64,000 nucleotides of DNA from Marinobacter sp. HL-58. Its GTDB lineage: Bacteria; Pseudomonadota; Gammaproteobacteria; Pseudomonadales; Oleiphilaceae. The stretch's first letter is position 1, and each line of letters opens with the position of its first letter. Below the pieces are notes generated by a model, which was not told the DNA's origin, searched no databases, and was given only the letters and a program-made list of their open reading frames with translations. Positions 18,219-26,667 of the stretch are shown here, in pieces. Location of the stretch: assembly GCF_001314605.1 (NCBI RefSeq), contig NZ_LIHP01000001.1, positions 407,230 to 471,229 of the forward strand, read 5' to 3'. The position numbers and the translations under genes were made by a program.

Positions 18219-18992
18219 TTAGCTGGCTGCACTGGGTGTGGCTTCTTCGTCTTTCACGCCGAGCCAGCCGTAACCGCGCTCTTCCAGCTCCAGGGCCAGT
18301 TCACGGCCGCCGGACTTGACGATCCTGCCACCGGCCAGAACGTGCACATAGTCCGGCACGATGTAATTCAGCAGGCGCTGGTAGTGAGTCACCATCAGAA
18401 TGGCCCGGTCTTCCGCACGCAGGGCGTTCACGCCCTTGGAAACCACCTGCAGGGCGTCGATGTCCAGGCCGGAATCGGTCTCGTCCAGAATCGCCAGCTT
18501 GGGCTGCAGCAACAGTGCCTGGAGAATCTCGTTACGCTTCTTCTCGCCACCGGAGAAGCCTTCGTTGACGCCGCGCTTGAGGAACGCCGGGTCCAGATCC
18601 ACCTGTTTGGAAACCTCGCGGGCCAGCTTCATGAACTCCGCCGCATTCATCTCCGGCTCGCCACGGTGCGTTCGCATGGCGTTGACGGCGGTACGCAGGA
18701 ACTGGAGGTTGCTGACACCAGGAATCTCCACCGGGTACTGGAACGCGAGGAAGATGCCTTCACGGGCACGCTCTTCGGTTTCCAGGTCCAGCAGGTTCTC
18801 ACCGTTCAGGGTGATCTCGCCCTCGGTTACCTCAAAGGTCTCATTGCCTGCAAGCACCTGGGACAGCGTACTCTTGCCCGAGCCGTTCGGGCCCATAATG
18901 GCATGAACTTCCCCGGCTTTGATTTCCAGGTTGATGCCCTTGAGGATTTCTTCGCCCTCAACGGATGCGTGCAGGTTCTTGATGCTCAGCAT
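18219..18992 (-). CDS. sufC: Fe-S assembly ATPase SufC
   Basis: 257 residues, ABC ATPase. Walker A is GPNGSGKST (about 36-44), the signature is FSGGEKKRNE (about 147), Walker B is LAILDETDSGLD and the H-loop is MVTHYQ. It powers conformational change in SufBC2D. A 409-base spacer carrying two structured repeats separates it from sufB, which is wide for an operon whose other gaps are 13 bases or less except at sufA-sufT. Confidence 0.96.
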   Translation of the reverse strand: MLSIKNLHASVEGEEILKGINLEIKAGEVHAIMGPNGSGKSTLSQVLAGNETFEVTEGEITLNGENLLDLETEERAREGIFLAFQYPVEIPGVSNLQFLRTAVNAMRTHRGEPEMNAAEFMKLAREVSKQVDLDPAFLKRGVNEGFSGGEKKRNEILQALLLQPKLAILDETDSGLDIDALQVVSKGVNALRAEDRAILMVTHYQRLLNYIVPDYVHVLAGGRIVKSGGRELALELEERGYGWLGVKDEEATPSAAS

Positions 18993-19066
18993 TTGTGGCT
19001 TCTCTCTTTTAACCGTCTGAATTCTTGCGCCTTGGGCTGACTTCCAACTGTGGAGGAGTCAGCCCT

Positions 19067-19158
19067 CGGGCAGGCCCTTCCGGGATACGCTGTGAATACG
19101 TCCCTGTACGCTCGAAAAAATCATCCCTGATTTTTACGATCCCGGAAGGGCCTGCCCG
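19067..19158 (+). repeat. Structured repeat, copy 2 (sufB-sufC gap)
   Basis: Outer arms 19067-19086 and 19139-19158 are a perfect 20-base inverted repeat with a sequence unlike copy 1. The interior begins ACGCTGTGAATACGTCCC and ends in the hairpin AAAATCA-TCCC-TGATTTT. Orientation is the same as copy 1. Confidence 0.9.
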
Positions 19159-19248
19159 ATGGCTTCCGCATACTTTTGTGTTTGCCGTCCGAAGTAAGAC
19201 AACTCCGTCTCGGTGGACTGTTTTCTGTTGGTGCCCGCCCAAAGTCTG

Positions 19249-19360
19249 GGTCAGAGAGCAGGTTGGGTCTTCCGGGACCCTAAAAAACAAGGATGTTTTT
19301 TAGGAGCCTACATGGACGTATTAACGGCGTGTCCCGGAAGACCCAACCTGCTCGCTGACC
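19249..19360 (-). repeat. Structured repeat, copy 3, inverted (sufB-sufC gap)
   Basis: Arms 19256-19278 and 19331-19353 are a perfect 23-base inverted repeat, extending to 30 bases with one mismatch (19249 and 19360). Read on the minus strand, the interior is ACGCCGTTAATACGTCC, an ATGTAGGCTC block, then the hairpin CCTAAAAAACA-TCCT-TGTTTTTTAGG. It lies 90 bases from copy 2, in the opposite orientation. Confidence 0.9.
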
Positions 19361-19401
19361 TCCACCCAAACCAACGGGGCAAAGGCCGGCGAACCAAAAA
19401 G

Positions 19402-20850
19402 TTAACCCACAGACCCCTCAAGACTAACCTCAAGCAACTTGCCAGCCTCTACTGCGAACTCCATAGGCAGCTCCTTGAAGACCTCTTTACAGAAGCCGTT
19501 CACAATCATGGAGACTGCCTGCTCCGGGTCGATACCGCGCTGGCGGCAGAGGAACATCTGCTCGTCGCTGACCTTGGAGGTGGTCGCCTCGTGCTCAACG
19601 ATGGCCGACTTGTTCTTGCTCTCGATGTACGGGAAGGTGTGGGCACCGCAGCGGTCGCCGATCAGCAGCGAGTCGCACTGGGTGTAGTTGCGCGCACCTT
19701 CCGCACCGGGGCCGAATTTCACCAGGCCGCGGTAGGCGTTGGAGCTCTTACCGGCTGAAATACCCTTGGAGATGATCGTGCTGGACGTGTTCTTGCCCAA
19801 GTGAATCATCTTGGTGCCGGTATCGGCCTGCTGGTAGTTGTTGGTCAGTGCCACCGAGTAGAACTCGCCAACACTGTTGTCACCGCGCAGTACACAGCTC
19901 GGGTACTTCCAGGTCACGGCGGAGCCGGTCTCTACCTGGGTCCAGGAGATCTTGGAGTTCTTGCCGATGGCGGCGCCACGCTTGGTAACGAAGTTGAAGA
20001 TGCCGCCCTTGCCGTTCTCATCGCCCGGATACCAGTTCTGGACGGTTGAATACTTGATCTGGGCGTCGTCCAGGGCAACCAGTTCCACCACTGCCGCGTG
20101 CAGCTGGTTCTCGTCACGCATGGGGGCGGTACAGCCTTCCAGGTAGCTTACGTAGCTGCTGTCTTCGGCAATGATAAGGGTTCGCTCGAACTGGCCGGTA
20201 TTCGCCGCGTTGATGCGGAAGTAGGTGGACAGTTCCATGGGGCAGCGCACACCCTTCGGCACATACACAAAGGTGCCATCGGAGAACACGGCGGAGTTCA
20301 GCCCGGCGAAGAAGTTGTCGCCAGCGGGAACGACTGAGCCCAGGTATTTTTTCACCAGCTCCGGGTAATCCTGGATGGCTTCAGAAATGGAGCAGAAGAT
20401 CACCCCGGCCTTGGCCAGCGGCTCCTTGAAGGTGGTCGCTACAGAAACCGAGTCGAAGACCGCATCGACGGCCACACCCGCGAGCTTCTCGCGCTCGTGC
20501 AGGGGAATACCCAGCTTTTCATAGGTTCTGAGCAGCTCCGGATCCACTTCGTCCAGGCTCTGGGGCATGTCTTCCGGGCGCTTGGGCGCGGAGTAGTAGG
20601 AAATCGAGTTGTAGTCGATTTTCGGGTAACCCACATGGGCCCAGTCGGGCTCGTCCATTTCCAGCCAGCGACGGTAGGCTTTCAGGCGCCACTCCAGCAT
20701 CCACTCCGGCTCTTTCTTGATGCCGGAAAGGCGGGCAATCACGTCTTCGTTCAGGCCGGGTTCGAACGTGTCGGATTCGATGTTTGTCACGAATCCGTGT
20801 TCGTATTCCCGTTTGATCAGCTCGTTCACCTCTTTATCGGTGGTCGCCAT
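19402..20850 (-). CDS. sufB: Fe-S scaffold subunit SufB
   Basis: 482 residues from the ATG at 20850 (GGAG nine bases upstream); an ATG eight codons earlier is less well placed. Strong SufB blocks are [39 protein letters not shown] and SQ- and Cys-containing segments such as [13 protein letters not shown]. It is the main scaffold on which the SUF cluster is assembled. It is the first gene of the operon, downstream of the IscR-type promoter at 21062-21094. Confidence 0.96.
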   Translation of the reverse strand: MATTDKEVNELIKREYEHGFVTNIESDTFEPGLNEDVIARLSGIKKEPEWMLEWRLKAYRRWLEMDEPDWAHVGYPKIDYNSISYYSAPKRPEDMPQSLDEVDPELLRTYEKLGIPLHEREKLAGVAVDAVFDSVSVATTFKEPLAKAGVIFCSISEAIQDYPELVKKYLGSVVPAGDNFFAGLNSAVFSDGTFVYVPKGVRCPMELSTYFRINAANTGQFERTLIIAEDSSYVSYLEGCTAPMRDENQLHAAVVELVALDDAQIKYSTVQNWYPGDENGKGGIFNFVTKRGAAIGKNSKISWTQVETGSAVTWKYPSCVLRGDNSVGEFYSVALTNNYQQADTGTKMIHLGKNTSSTIISKGISAGKSSNAYRGLVKFGPGAEGARNYTQCDSLLIGDRCGAHTFPYIESKNKSAIVEHEATTSKVSDEQMFLCRQRGIDPEQAVSMIVNGFCKEVFKELPMEFAVEAGKLLEVSLEGSVG

Positions 20851-21061
20851 GATCGTCGCTCCGTATTCTCTCATCTTGGGCCTTGCGGGCCCCTGGTGTC
20901 GCCTGCAGCCTTGCGTGGGCGGCTGCCGGGCGGATGTCGTAAGTTCTGGTGTTGCAGTGGTCGTCTACCTGGTAGATACGCCCTGCAATCGGTTATTGGA
21001 TGACGGATTTCAGGCTGCCCTGTTGATAATCAAGGGCAATATCCGTTTCTTCTGGTGAGTG
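20851..21061 (-). other. Untranslated leader of the suf operon
   Basis: About 200 bases lie between the predicted suf start site and the sufB start codon, with no credible gene on either strand. A GC-rich stretch (20878-20935) can form local hairpins such as GGGCC..GGCCC near 20878-20897. I could not match it to a known riboswitch. Confidence 0.4.
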
Positions 21062-21094
21062 AGTATACAATACCAGAGTAAAATAGTCAGGTAT
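21062..21094 (-). promoter_or_regulatory. suf promoter overlapping an IscR type 1 operator
   Basis: On the minus strand, -35 CTGACT (21085-21090), a 17-base spacer and -10 TATACT (21062-21067). The 25-base site 21070-21094 has half sites ATACCTGACT and ACTCTGGTAT around ATTTT. This fits the E. coli IscR type 1 consensus (ATASSYGACT-RWWWY-AGTCRRSTAT) with two mismatches and exact spacing. IscR bearing its cluster would repress here; no iscR is in the window. Confidence 0.8.
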
Positions 21095-21200
21095 TAAATT
21101 GCATGTCCGCTGATTATACCTTAATCGGCCCTTGGGGCACTAAGGAGGTAGTAATCGGACTGATAGCCTAGCCCTCTGCAAGACTGTTGCATTTGTGCAT

Positions 21201-21309
21201 GGCATCCGGTGGGCCTTCCTCCAGAAACACGCCGTAAACCCGTCCATGGGGGCTCGGCATTGCCATCCCTGGCAATGCACGGTTCCTGGAGGAAGACCCA
21301 CCGGATGCC
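21201..21309 (+). repeat. Structured repeat, copy 4 (upstream of suf promoter)
   Basis: Arms 21201-21224 and 21286-21309 are a 24-base inverted repeat with one mismatch. The interior reads ACACGCCGTAAACCCGTCC, then ATGGGGGCTCG, and the hairpin GCATTGCCA-TCCC-TGGCAATGC. The first mini-stem has changed from TAC/GTA to CCC/GGG with pairing kept. It lies in the 535-base spacer between the suf promoter and the PEP-CTERM gene; I see no gene in the rest of that spacer. Confidence 0.88.
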
Positions 21310-21629
21310 CGATAGCAGTTGCTTGCCTCTGCCGCTTTTGTCGGAACTGCTCCGGCTGATGGTTGCGCCGTCGAAAAACTTTACACCTTGCAGAAAAGTT
21401 GGCAGATCGGTCGGCGTAGGTGCGGTAAGGCTCTGAAGTGAATGGATTTATCTTTGAGAACTGCGTCACGCGAAAAAGTGTCAGAATTTTCTACATATTG
21501 GCCTCCGCTAAAAGTGAACTCCTGATAAAGATGATTAAAAACATGTACTTGGAGCTACTGGTTTAATATTTGCTGAACTCGCTCCCGCATTTAAGGTGCA
21601 AAACAAAAACCTCTTATGGAGTGCGAGAT

Positions 21630-22232
21630 ATGAAGTGTCTGAAATCGGCGGTGCTGGCTCTTTTGACCGCTTGTGTTGCTTTGCCCGCAAACGCTGCCAT
21701 CTGGCAGATTGGTTGGGATTCGCTGGATGACGGCGGGCTTGAGCTGTTTGCGCTGTCAACGGATTCCAATGATCAGGGCAGTTATGATGACTTTGAAGCT
21801 TACCCTTCCTGGTTCCAACTGGATGATCAGAAAGTTGATTTTATTCCCGATGCTGTTGTGTATCTGGATGGCTGTTTCGATTTAGGAGGGGCAGCCGGCA
21901 CCTGTAACAGTGACTGGAATGGTCTTGGCCTTGATGGCGTTGTAACGGCGCCAACCAATGGAAACTTCACGGGTTCGTACGGGAAATACACCTCCGTGAG
22001 TGTGAGCGCGGATGCCCTGGCAGCAATGGGCTACTCGGCCGGTTTGAACGAGGTGGTTCTGGACGTGTTCAGTGGCGCATACACGTGGGCCCCCCGGGAT
22101 TATACGGGCCTGCCAGCTGCGAACATCACGTTGGCTTCCAGTGTGGCTTCGGTTCCTGAGCCTCAGACCCTGGCACTGTTTGCCTTGGGCCTGGCAGGCA
22201 TGGGTGTCCGATACCGGAGGGCGCGAAGATAA
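21630..22232 (+). CDS. PEP-CTERM sorting-domain protein
   Basis: 200 residues from the ATG at 21630 (GGAG upstream). The signal peptide (1-22, ends LPANA) leads to an acidic secreted domain with two Cys (GCFDLGGAAGTC). The C-terminus has the full PEP-CTERM signal: VPEPQTLALFALGLAGMG, a membrane helix, then RYRRARR. Such proteins are cut and sorted by exosortase, often with exopolysaccharide. No exosortase is nearby. The function of the mature domain is unknown. Confidence 0.88.
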   Translation: MKCLKSAVLALLTACVALPANAAIWQIGWDSLDDGGLELFALSTDSNDQGSYDDFEAYPSWFQLDDQKVDFIPDAVVYLDGCFDLGGAAGTCNSDWNGLGLDGVVTAPTNGNFTGSYGKYTSVSVSADALAAMGYSAGLNEVVLDVFSGAYTWAPRDYTGLPAANITLASSVASVPEPQTLALFALGLAGMGVRYRRARR

Positions 22233-22243
22233 GCGGGGCCTGA

Positions 22244-22274
22244 TACGGGCGCCGCTGGTGCGCCCGTACCTTTT
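22244..22274 (+). terminator. Intrinsic terminator after PEP-CTERM gene
   Basis: TACGGGCGC (22244-22252), loop of 7, GCGCCCGTA (22260-22268), then CCTTTT. Confidence 0.75.
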
Positions 22275-22300
22275 GGTTAATTCCTTCCGTAATAAATAAG

Positions 22301-23620
22301 CTACCCGACCGTTGGCAGAATTCTGGTCAGGTAACTGTGTTCCAGCTTTTTCGGTATGCCGGCAGGGCGAGGGATCCGCACGATGTGACCGCTTCCGGGC
22401 GCGACGTCCATGGTCTTGCCCTCTCTGTTTTCCATCGCTTGTGCCGAGAATTGCTGGTTTCCTGACGGTGTTACAAGTTCCAGCAGGTCCCCGGGGGCAA
22501 ACCGGTTCTTCACATTGATGGTCAGCCAGCGGTCATCCACGTCAGTAATGGTGCCGACCACCTGCTGGCTGCCGTTCAGGGAGGAGCCCTGTTCGTAGTT
22601 CTGGTATTCCTGGGGCACGTGCCGGCGCAGGAAGCCTTCGGTGTAGCCGCGGTTGGAGAGGGCTTCGAGCTGGTCCATCAGGTTCATGTCGAAGGCTTTG
22701 CCCTGGGCAGCGTCGTCGATGGCGCGGCGGTAGGCCTGGGTGGTGCGGGCGACGTAGTAGGTGCTTTTGGTGCGGCCTTCGATTTTCAGGGAGTGGATGC
22801 CCATTTTGGTCAGCTCTGCCACGTGCTGGACGGCGCGGAGGTCTTTGGAGTTCATGATGTAGGTGCCGTGTTCGTCCTCGTAGGCGGGTATGTAGCTGCC
22901 GGCGCGGTTGGGTTCTTCCAGCAGGATTTCTTTTGGCTCTGCGGTTTGCACCCCGCTGCTGGCTGAAGTGGCGATGAGGTCGCCGGTCTGGTCGTGGCTG
23001 TGGGCTACCTCTTTGTAATTCCAGCGGCAGGCATTGGTGCAGGCGCCCTGGTTGGCGTCGCGGTGGTTCATGTAGCCGGACAGCAGGCAGCGGCCGGAGT
23101 AGGCCATGCAGAGGGCGCCATGGACGAAGACTTCCAGTTCCATGCCCGGCACTTTCTCGCGGATGTCGCGGATTTCGTCCAGGGCCAGTTCCCGGGAGAG
23201 GATGACGCGGCTGATGCCCTGTCTTCTCCAGAATTCCACCGTTGCCCAGTTCACGGCGTTGGCCTGAACGGAAAGGTGTATGGGTTGGTCTGGCCACTTT
23301 TCACGCACCAGCATGATCAGGCCGGGGTCGGACATGATAAGGGCGTCGGGCTTGTATTCCAGTACTGGTTCCAGGTCCCGGAGGTAGCTGCGAACCTTGT
23401 CGTTGTGGGGAGCGATGTTGGAAACCAGATAAAACTGCTTGCCCAGTTCGTGGGCACGGGTGATGCCTGCACCCAGGGCAGCAATATTCTTGAAACTGTT
23501 GTTCCTTACCCTCAGTGAATAGCGCGGCTGGCCGGCATAGACGGCATCAGCGCCGTAGGCAAAGGCGGTTTCAAGATGTTCGGCAGTGCCTGCTGGGGCA
23601 AGCAGTTCTGGAGTGTGCAT
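22301..23620 (-). CDS. trhP: tRNA hydroxylation protein TrhP (peptidase U32 family, YegQ)
   Basis: 439 residues from the ATG at 23620 (protein MHTPELLAPAGT, matching the E. coli YegQ start); an ATG 30 codons upstream is less likely. Conserved blocks are AYGADAVYAGQPRYSLRVRN, HGALCMAYSGRCLLSGYMN, NQGACTNACRW (Fe-S cysteines) and SLKIEGRTKSTYYVART. TrhP takes part in prephenate-dependent 5-hydroxylation of uridine 34 in tRNA. It stands alone. Confidence 0.92.
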   Translation of the reverse strand: MHTPELLAPAGTAEHLETAFAYGADAVYAGQPRYSLRVRNNSFKNIAALGAGITRAHELGKQFYLVSNIAPHNDKVRSYLRDLEPVLEYKPDALIMSDPGLIMLVREKWPDQPIHLSVQANAVNWATVEFWRRQGISRVILSRELALDEIRDIREKVPGMELEVFVHGALCMAYSGRCLLSGYMNHRDANQGACTNACRWNYKEVAHSHDQTGDLIATSASSGVQTAEPKEILLEEPNRAGSYIPAYEDEHGTYIMNSKDLRAVQHVAELTKMGIHSLKIEGRTKSTYYVARTTQAYRRAIDDAAQGKAFDMNLMDQLEALSNRGYTEGFLRRHVPQEYQNYEQGSSLNGSQQVVGTITDVDDRWLTINVKNRFAPGDLLELVTPSGNQQFSAQAMENREGKTMDVAPGSGHIVRIPRPAGIPKKLEHSYLTRILPTVG

Positions 23621-23798
23621 CGGGGCTCCGGGTAAGGCGATCGGTTTGTCGGAATCTGAAAACGGGTCATCTTGCCTTACCGAATGGTTTTTTCCCTTGA
23701 TGCGGCTCAAGACTGGATATGGTTATTTTCGGCTAACATGTGTACGCTGACGTCCACAGGTTCTGAATGCCTGTAGTGAAATATCAGGAGCAGGAAAC

Positions 23799-24152
23799 AT
23801 GCAATCAGATCAGATGGAGTCCATCGCGACGAAGGCACCGTTCAGTGCGCGAGTGACTTCGTTGATTGCCGGACATCTGGAACGTGGTCGGGTGGGGGTG
23901 GAAGCCGTTGCCGCCCAGCTGCACATGAGCCGGCATACGCTTCACAAAAGGCTGAAACAGGAAAACCTGACGTTTGCGGCCTTGCTGGAGGAGATCCGCC
24001 GCGAGCGCGCTCTGGCCTACCTGAACGACCGCAGCAAGTCCCTGGTGGAGATCGCGGAGCAACTGGGATTTTCGGAACTCAGCGCGTTCAGTCGCGCTTT
24101 CAAGCGCTGGATGGGAAAGTCGCCGGGGGCCTATCGCTCCATGGCGGCGTGA
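23799..24152 (+). CDS. AraC-type DNA-binding protein lacking a sensor domain
   Basis: 117 residues with a strong ribosome site (AGGAG). Almost the whole protein is an AraC/XylS double HTH: VEAVAAQLHMSRHTLHKRLK is the first HTH, and LVEIAEQLGFSELSAFSRAF plus FKRWMGKSPGAYR the second. The usual 150-200 residue N-terminal ligand-binding half is absent and the upstream 88 bases do not encode it. It may be a constitutive or partner-dependent regulator. Targets are unknown; trhP is divergent. Confidence 0.85.
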   Translation: MQSDQMESIATKAPFSARVTSLIAGHLERGRVGVEAVAAQLHMSRHTLHKRLKQENLTFAALLEEIRRERALAYLNDRSKSLVEIAEQLGFSELSAFSRAFKRWMGKSPGAYRSMAA

Positions 24153-24164
24153 GGGAATCAGACA

Positions 24165-24200
24165 CCGGGGCTGCGAATGCGCAGGCCCCGGGGCCTTTTT
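24165..24200 (+). terminator. Intrinsic terminator after the AraC-type gene
   Basis: CCGGGGCTGCG (24165-24175) pairs with CGCAGGCCCCGG (24180-24191) with one bulge, followed by GGCCTTTTT. It separates this gene from convergent fabB. Confidence 0.8.
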
Positions 24201-24207
24201 CCGTCGA

Positions 24208-25419
24208 TCAGGCCTTCTTGAAGATCAGCGTGCCGTTGGTGCCGCCGAAGCCGAAGCTGTTGCTCATTACCAGGGGCAGGTCCACGTTGTCCTGCCGTTC
24301 CCGCACGATGGGATAGCCCTCGGCGCCTTCATCGAGGTTTTCGATGTTGGCGGACGGGGCGATAAAGTTCCCCCGCTGCATGATCAGGCTGTAGATGGCC
24401 TCGTGTACACCGGCGGCACCCAGGGCGTGGCCACACAGCGGCTTGGTGGAACTCAGAGGCGGTATCTTGTCGCCAAAGGTTTCCTTCAGTGCCTTCAGTT
24501 CGGTGACATCCCCGGCCGGCGTACTGGTGCCGTGGGTGTTGATGTAGCTGATGTCGCCGTCCACGTTCTTCATGGCCTGCTGCATGCAGCGAACAGCACC
24601 TTCACCGCTCGGGGCGACCATGTCAGCACCGTCCGAGGTTGCACCGAAACCGACCAGTTCAGCCAGGATATTGGCGCCGCGGGCCTCCGCGTGCTCCAGC
24701 GCTTCCAGCACCAGTATGCCGCCGCCACCGGAAATCACGAAGCCGTCCCTGTCCCTGTCGTAGGTGCGGGAGGCGGATCCGGGGGTGTCGTTGTACTTGG
24801 TGGACAGCGCACCCATGGCGTCAAACATCAGGCTAAGCGTCCAGTGGATGTCTTCGCCGCCACCGGCAAACATCACATCCTGGCGACCAAGGGCAATCAG
24901 GTCCCCGGCGTGGCCGATGGAGTGGGCGCTGGTTGCACAGGCTGAGGTGATGCCATAGTTGACGCCGGTAATACCGAAGGCCGTGGCCAGGGAAGCATTA
25001 ATGGCGCTGCCCATGGTGCGCGGCACGCGGTATGGGCCAACACGGCGGATGCCCTTGGCGCGATGGGTATCAATAGCGTCCATCAGCTCCACGGTTGAGG
25101 CGCCACCAGCCCCGGTGATCACGCCGGTGGAGTTGGCGCGGATCTGCTCGTCTGTCAGCCCCGCCTGCGCAATGGCTTCTTTCATCGCCAGATAGGTATA
25201 GGCGGAAGCCGGGCACATGAACCTCATGAGCTTGCGGTCAATCAGCTCCGGCAGGTTCAGGTCGATCTGTCCGCAGACATGGCTGCGCAGGCCGTTGTCC
25301 TTGGCTTCCTGACTGAAACCAATGCCTGGAATGGATTCCCGCAGAGACCGGGTTACTTCGTCTTGATTGGTTCCTAGGCTGGAGACAATCCCCATGCCGG
25401 TAATAACAACGCGACGCAT
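24208..25419 (-). CDS. fabB: 3-oxoacyl-ACP synthase I (FabB)
   Basis: 403 residues. The catalytic triad is Cys in [14 protein letters not shown] (about 163), His in [13 protein letters not shown] (about 298) and His in [15 protein letters not shown] (about 333). FabB elongates cis-3-decenoyl-ACP made by FabA and so sets unsaturated fatty acid output. It lies 10 bases after fabA, the standard fabA-fabB operon. Confidence 0.97.
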   Translation of the reverse strand: MRRVVITGMGIVSSLGTNQDEVTRSLRESIPGIGFSQEAKDNGLRSHVCGQIDLNLPELIDRKLMRFMCPASAYTYLAMKEAIAQAGLTDEQIRANSTGVITGAGGASTVELMDAIDTHRAKGIRRVGPYRVPRTMGSAINASLATAFGITGVNYGITSACATSAHSIGHAGDLIALGRQDVMFAGGGEDIHWTLSLMFDAMGALSTKYNDTPGSASRTYDRDRDGFVISGGGGILVLEALEHAEARGANILAELVGFGATSDGADMVAPSGEGAVRCMQQAMKNVDGDISYINTHGTSTPAGDVTELKALKETFGDKIPPLSSTKPLCGHALGAAGVHEAIYSLIMQRGNFIAPSANIENLDEGAEGYPIVRERQDNVDLPLVMSNSFGFGGTNGTLIFKKA

Positions 25420-25429
25420 TTAATGGCTC

Positions 25430-25939
25430 CTAGAAGTCATCCGTAGAATTGAACATGCCAACTTTCAGGTCTTTGGCGGTGTAGATCTCGCGGCCATCCA
25501 CCTCCATGCGGGCATCGGCGATTGCCATGGTCAGCTTGCGGCGAACCACTCTCTTGATGTCCAGATGGTAGCGAACCAGCTTGTTCGTTGGCAGCACCTG
25601 GCCGGTAAATTTCACCTCGCCAGCACCCAGGGCACGACCTTTTCCTTCACCGCCAGTGGCTGCCAGGAAAAAGCCCACCAGTTGCCACATGGCATCCAGG
25701 CCAAGGCAGCCGGGCATGACGGGGTCGTCGACAAAATGAACCTTGAAGAACCACAGGTCCGGGTTGATATCCAACTCGGCAACGATGCTGCCCTTGCCAT
25801 AGGGCCCGTCGGTTTCGCTGAAATGGGTTATGCGATCCATCATCAGCATTTCGTCGATGGGCAGCCGCATCTTGCCTGGAAAAAGCGTGCCGTGCCCGCA
25901 GGCAATCAAATCGGCCTTGTCAAAGTGATCGGGGGTCAT
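25430..25939 (-). CDS. fabA: 3-hydroxydecanoyl-ACP dehydratase/isomerase FabA
   Basis: 169 residues. The hot-dog active site has His in [17 protein letters not shown] (about 70) and Asp in [11 protein letters not shown] (about 84). It dehydrates 3-hydroxydecanoyl-ACP and isomerises the product to the cis-3 form, the first step of anaerobic unsaturated fatty acid synthesis. No clear FabR or DesT palindrome was seen just upstream. Confidence 0.97.
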   Translation of the reverse strand: MTPDHFDKADLIACGHGTLFPGKMRLPIDEMLMMDRITHFSETDGPYGKGSIVAELDINPDLWFFKVHFVDDPVMPGCLGLDAMWQLVGFFLAATGGEGKGRALGAGEVKFTGQVLPTNKLVRYHLDIKRVVRRKLTMAIADARMEVDGREIYTAKDLKVGMFNSTDDF

Positions 25940-26121
25940 AGTGCCATTGTCCCTGTTACAAAATGGTTTCTTATACTTTAGCTGTTATTCCCCATATGGC
26001 TATTGACCATTGGTTGCAGTTTTCAGGAAAAGGGCCTGAAGCGGTTGATGGTCATCAAGGTGTTTTTCCGGGTTTCTGGTTATTTTTCAGGCTGATCCTG
26101 AAAGATACAAGGAGCTGCCAT

Positions 26122-26634
26122 ATGCCAGCCACGAATGAAGCCTGGGGCGAGCTGAGTCGCCAGGGCGGGCGCGTAAGTGCCAAGCTGAAGCGCAGAACAG
26201 ATCACAGTCCGGCGAAGGTCTGGGCAATGCTTACCAATCCGGTAAACCTGGCCAACTGGCTGGCCCCGGGTACTGTCGAGCAGTGGCAGGGGGGAGCGGT
26301 GAAAATCGATTTCGGGCAAAGTGGTTCAGCGATTGACAGTTATGTTCGCGCGATCAGGCCGGAGCGGCTGCTGGAATACTCCTGGAGCGCGGGCAACGAG
26401 CCGCAAAGGCCGATACGCTGGAACCTGGTTCCGGACGATGAGGGAACAACGGTAGAACTGACCCTGCTGTTGCCGGACGACGATCGGGTCGCCATTTCCT
26501 GTGCCGGCTGGGACGCGCACCTGGAAATGCTGATGGCGTCGCTGGAGGGCATTCACATTCACTTCCCGGCCGATCGATTCCGTGAGGCGCGGGCCGCTTT
26601 CGATTTGATGGTGGAAGAAGAGCCGGTCACCTGA
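26122..26634 (+). CDS. SRPBCC (AHSA1-like) domain protein
   Basis: 170 residues from the ATG at 26122 (AAGGAG upstream). The longer open frame begins in the fabA promoter region and is rejected. One START/Bet v1-like domain: DHSPAKVWAMLTNPVNLANW, then EYSWSAGNE and TTVELTLLLPDD, the order of Aha1-type SRPBCC proteins that bind hydrophobic ligands. No partner is evident; it is convergent with nnrS. Confidence 0.8.
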   Translation: MPATNEAWGELSRQGGRVSAKLKRRTDHSPAKVWAMLTNPVNLANWLAPGTVEQWQGGAVKIDFGQSGSAIDSYVRAIRPERLLEYSWSAGNEPQRPIRWNLVPDDEGTTVELTLLLPDDDRVAISCAGWDAHLEMLMASLEGIHIHFPADRFREARAAFDLMVEEEPVT

Positions 26635-26667
26635 CCCGCTCTTCCCGACCCTTTTCGCCCCAGGGGC

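Noticed and set aside
19009..19401. Several 80-180 codon frames across the sufB-sufC gap
   Set aside because: They cover the two structured repeats and the 3' end of sufB on the other strand, with low-complexity Pro/Gly/Ser products.
15111..21309. The structured repeats as integron attC sites
   Set aside because: They have long perfect outer stems and no RYYYAAC/GTTRRRY core sites, no gene cassettes and no integrase.
21140..21469. 109-codon minus-strand frame in the spacer upstream of suf
   Set aside because: It runs through structured-repeat copy 4, has no family resemblance and no ribosome site; a by-product of a GC-rich inverted repeat.
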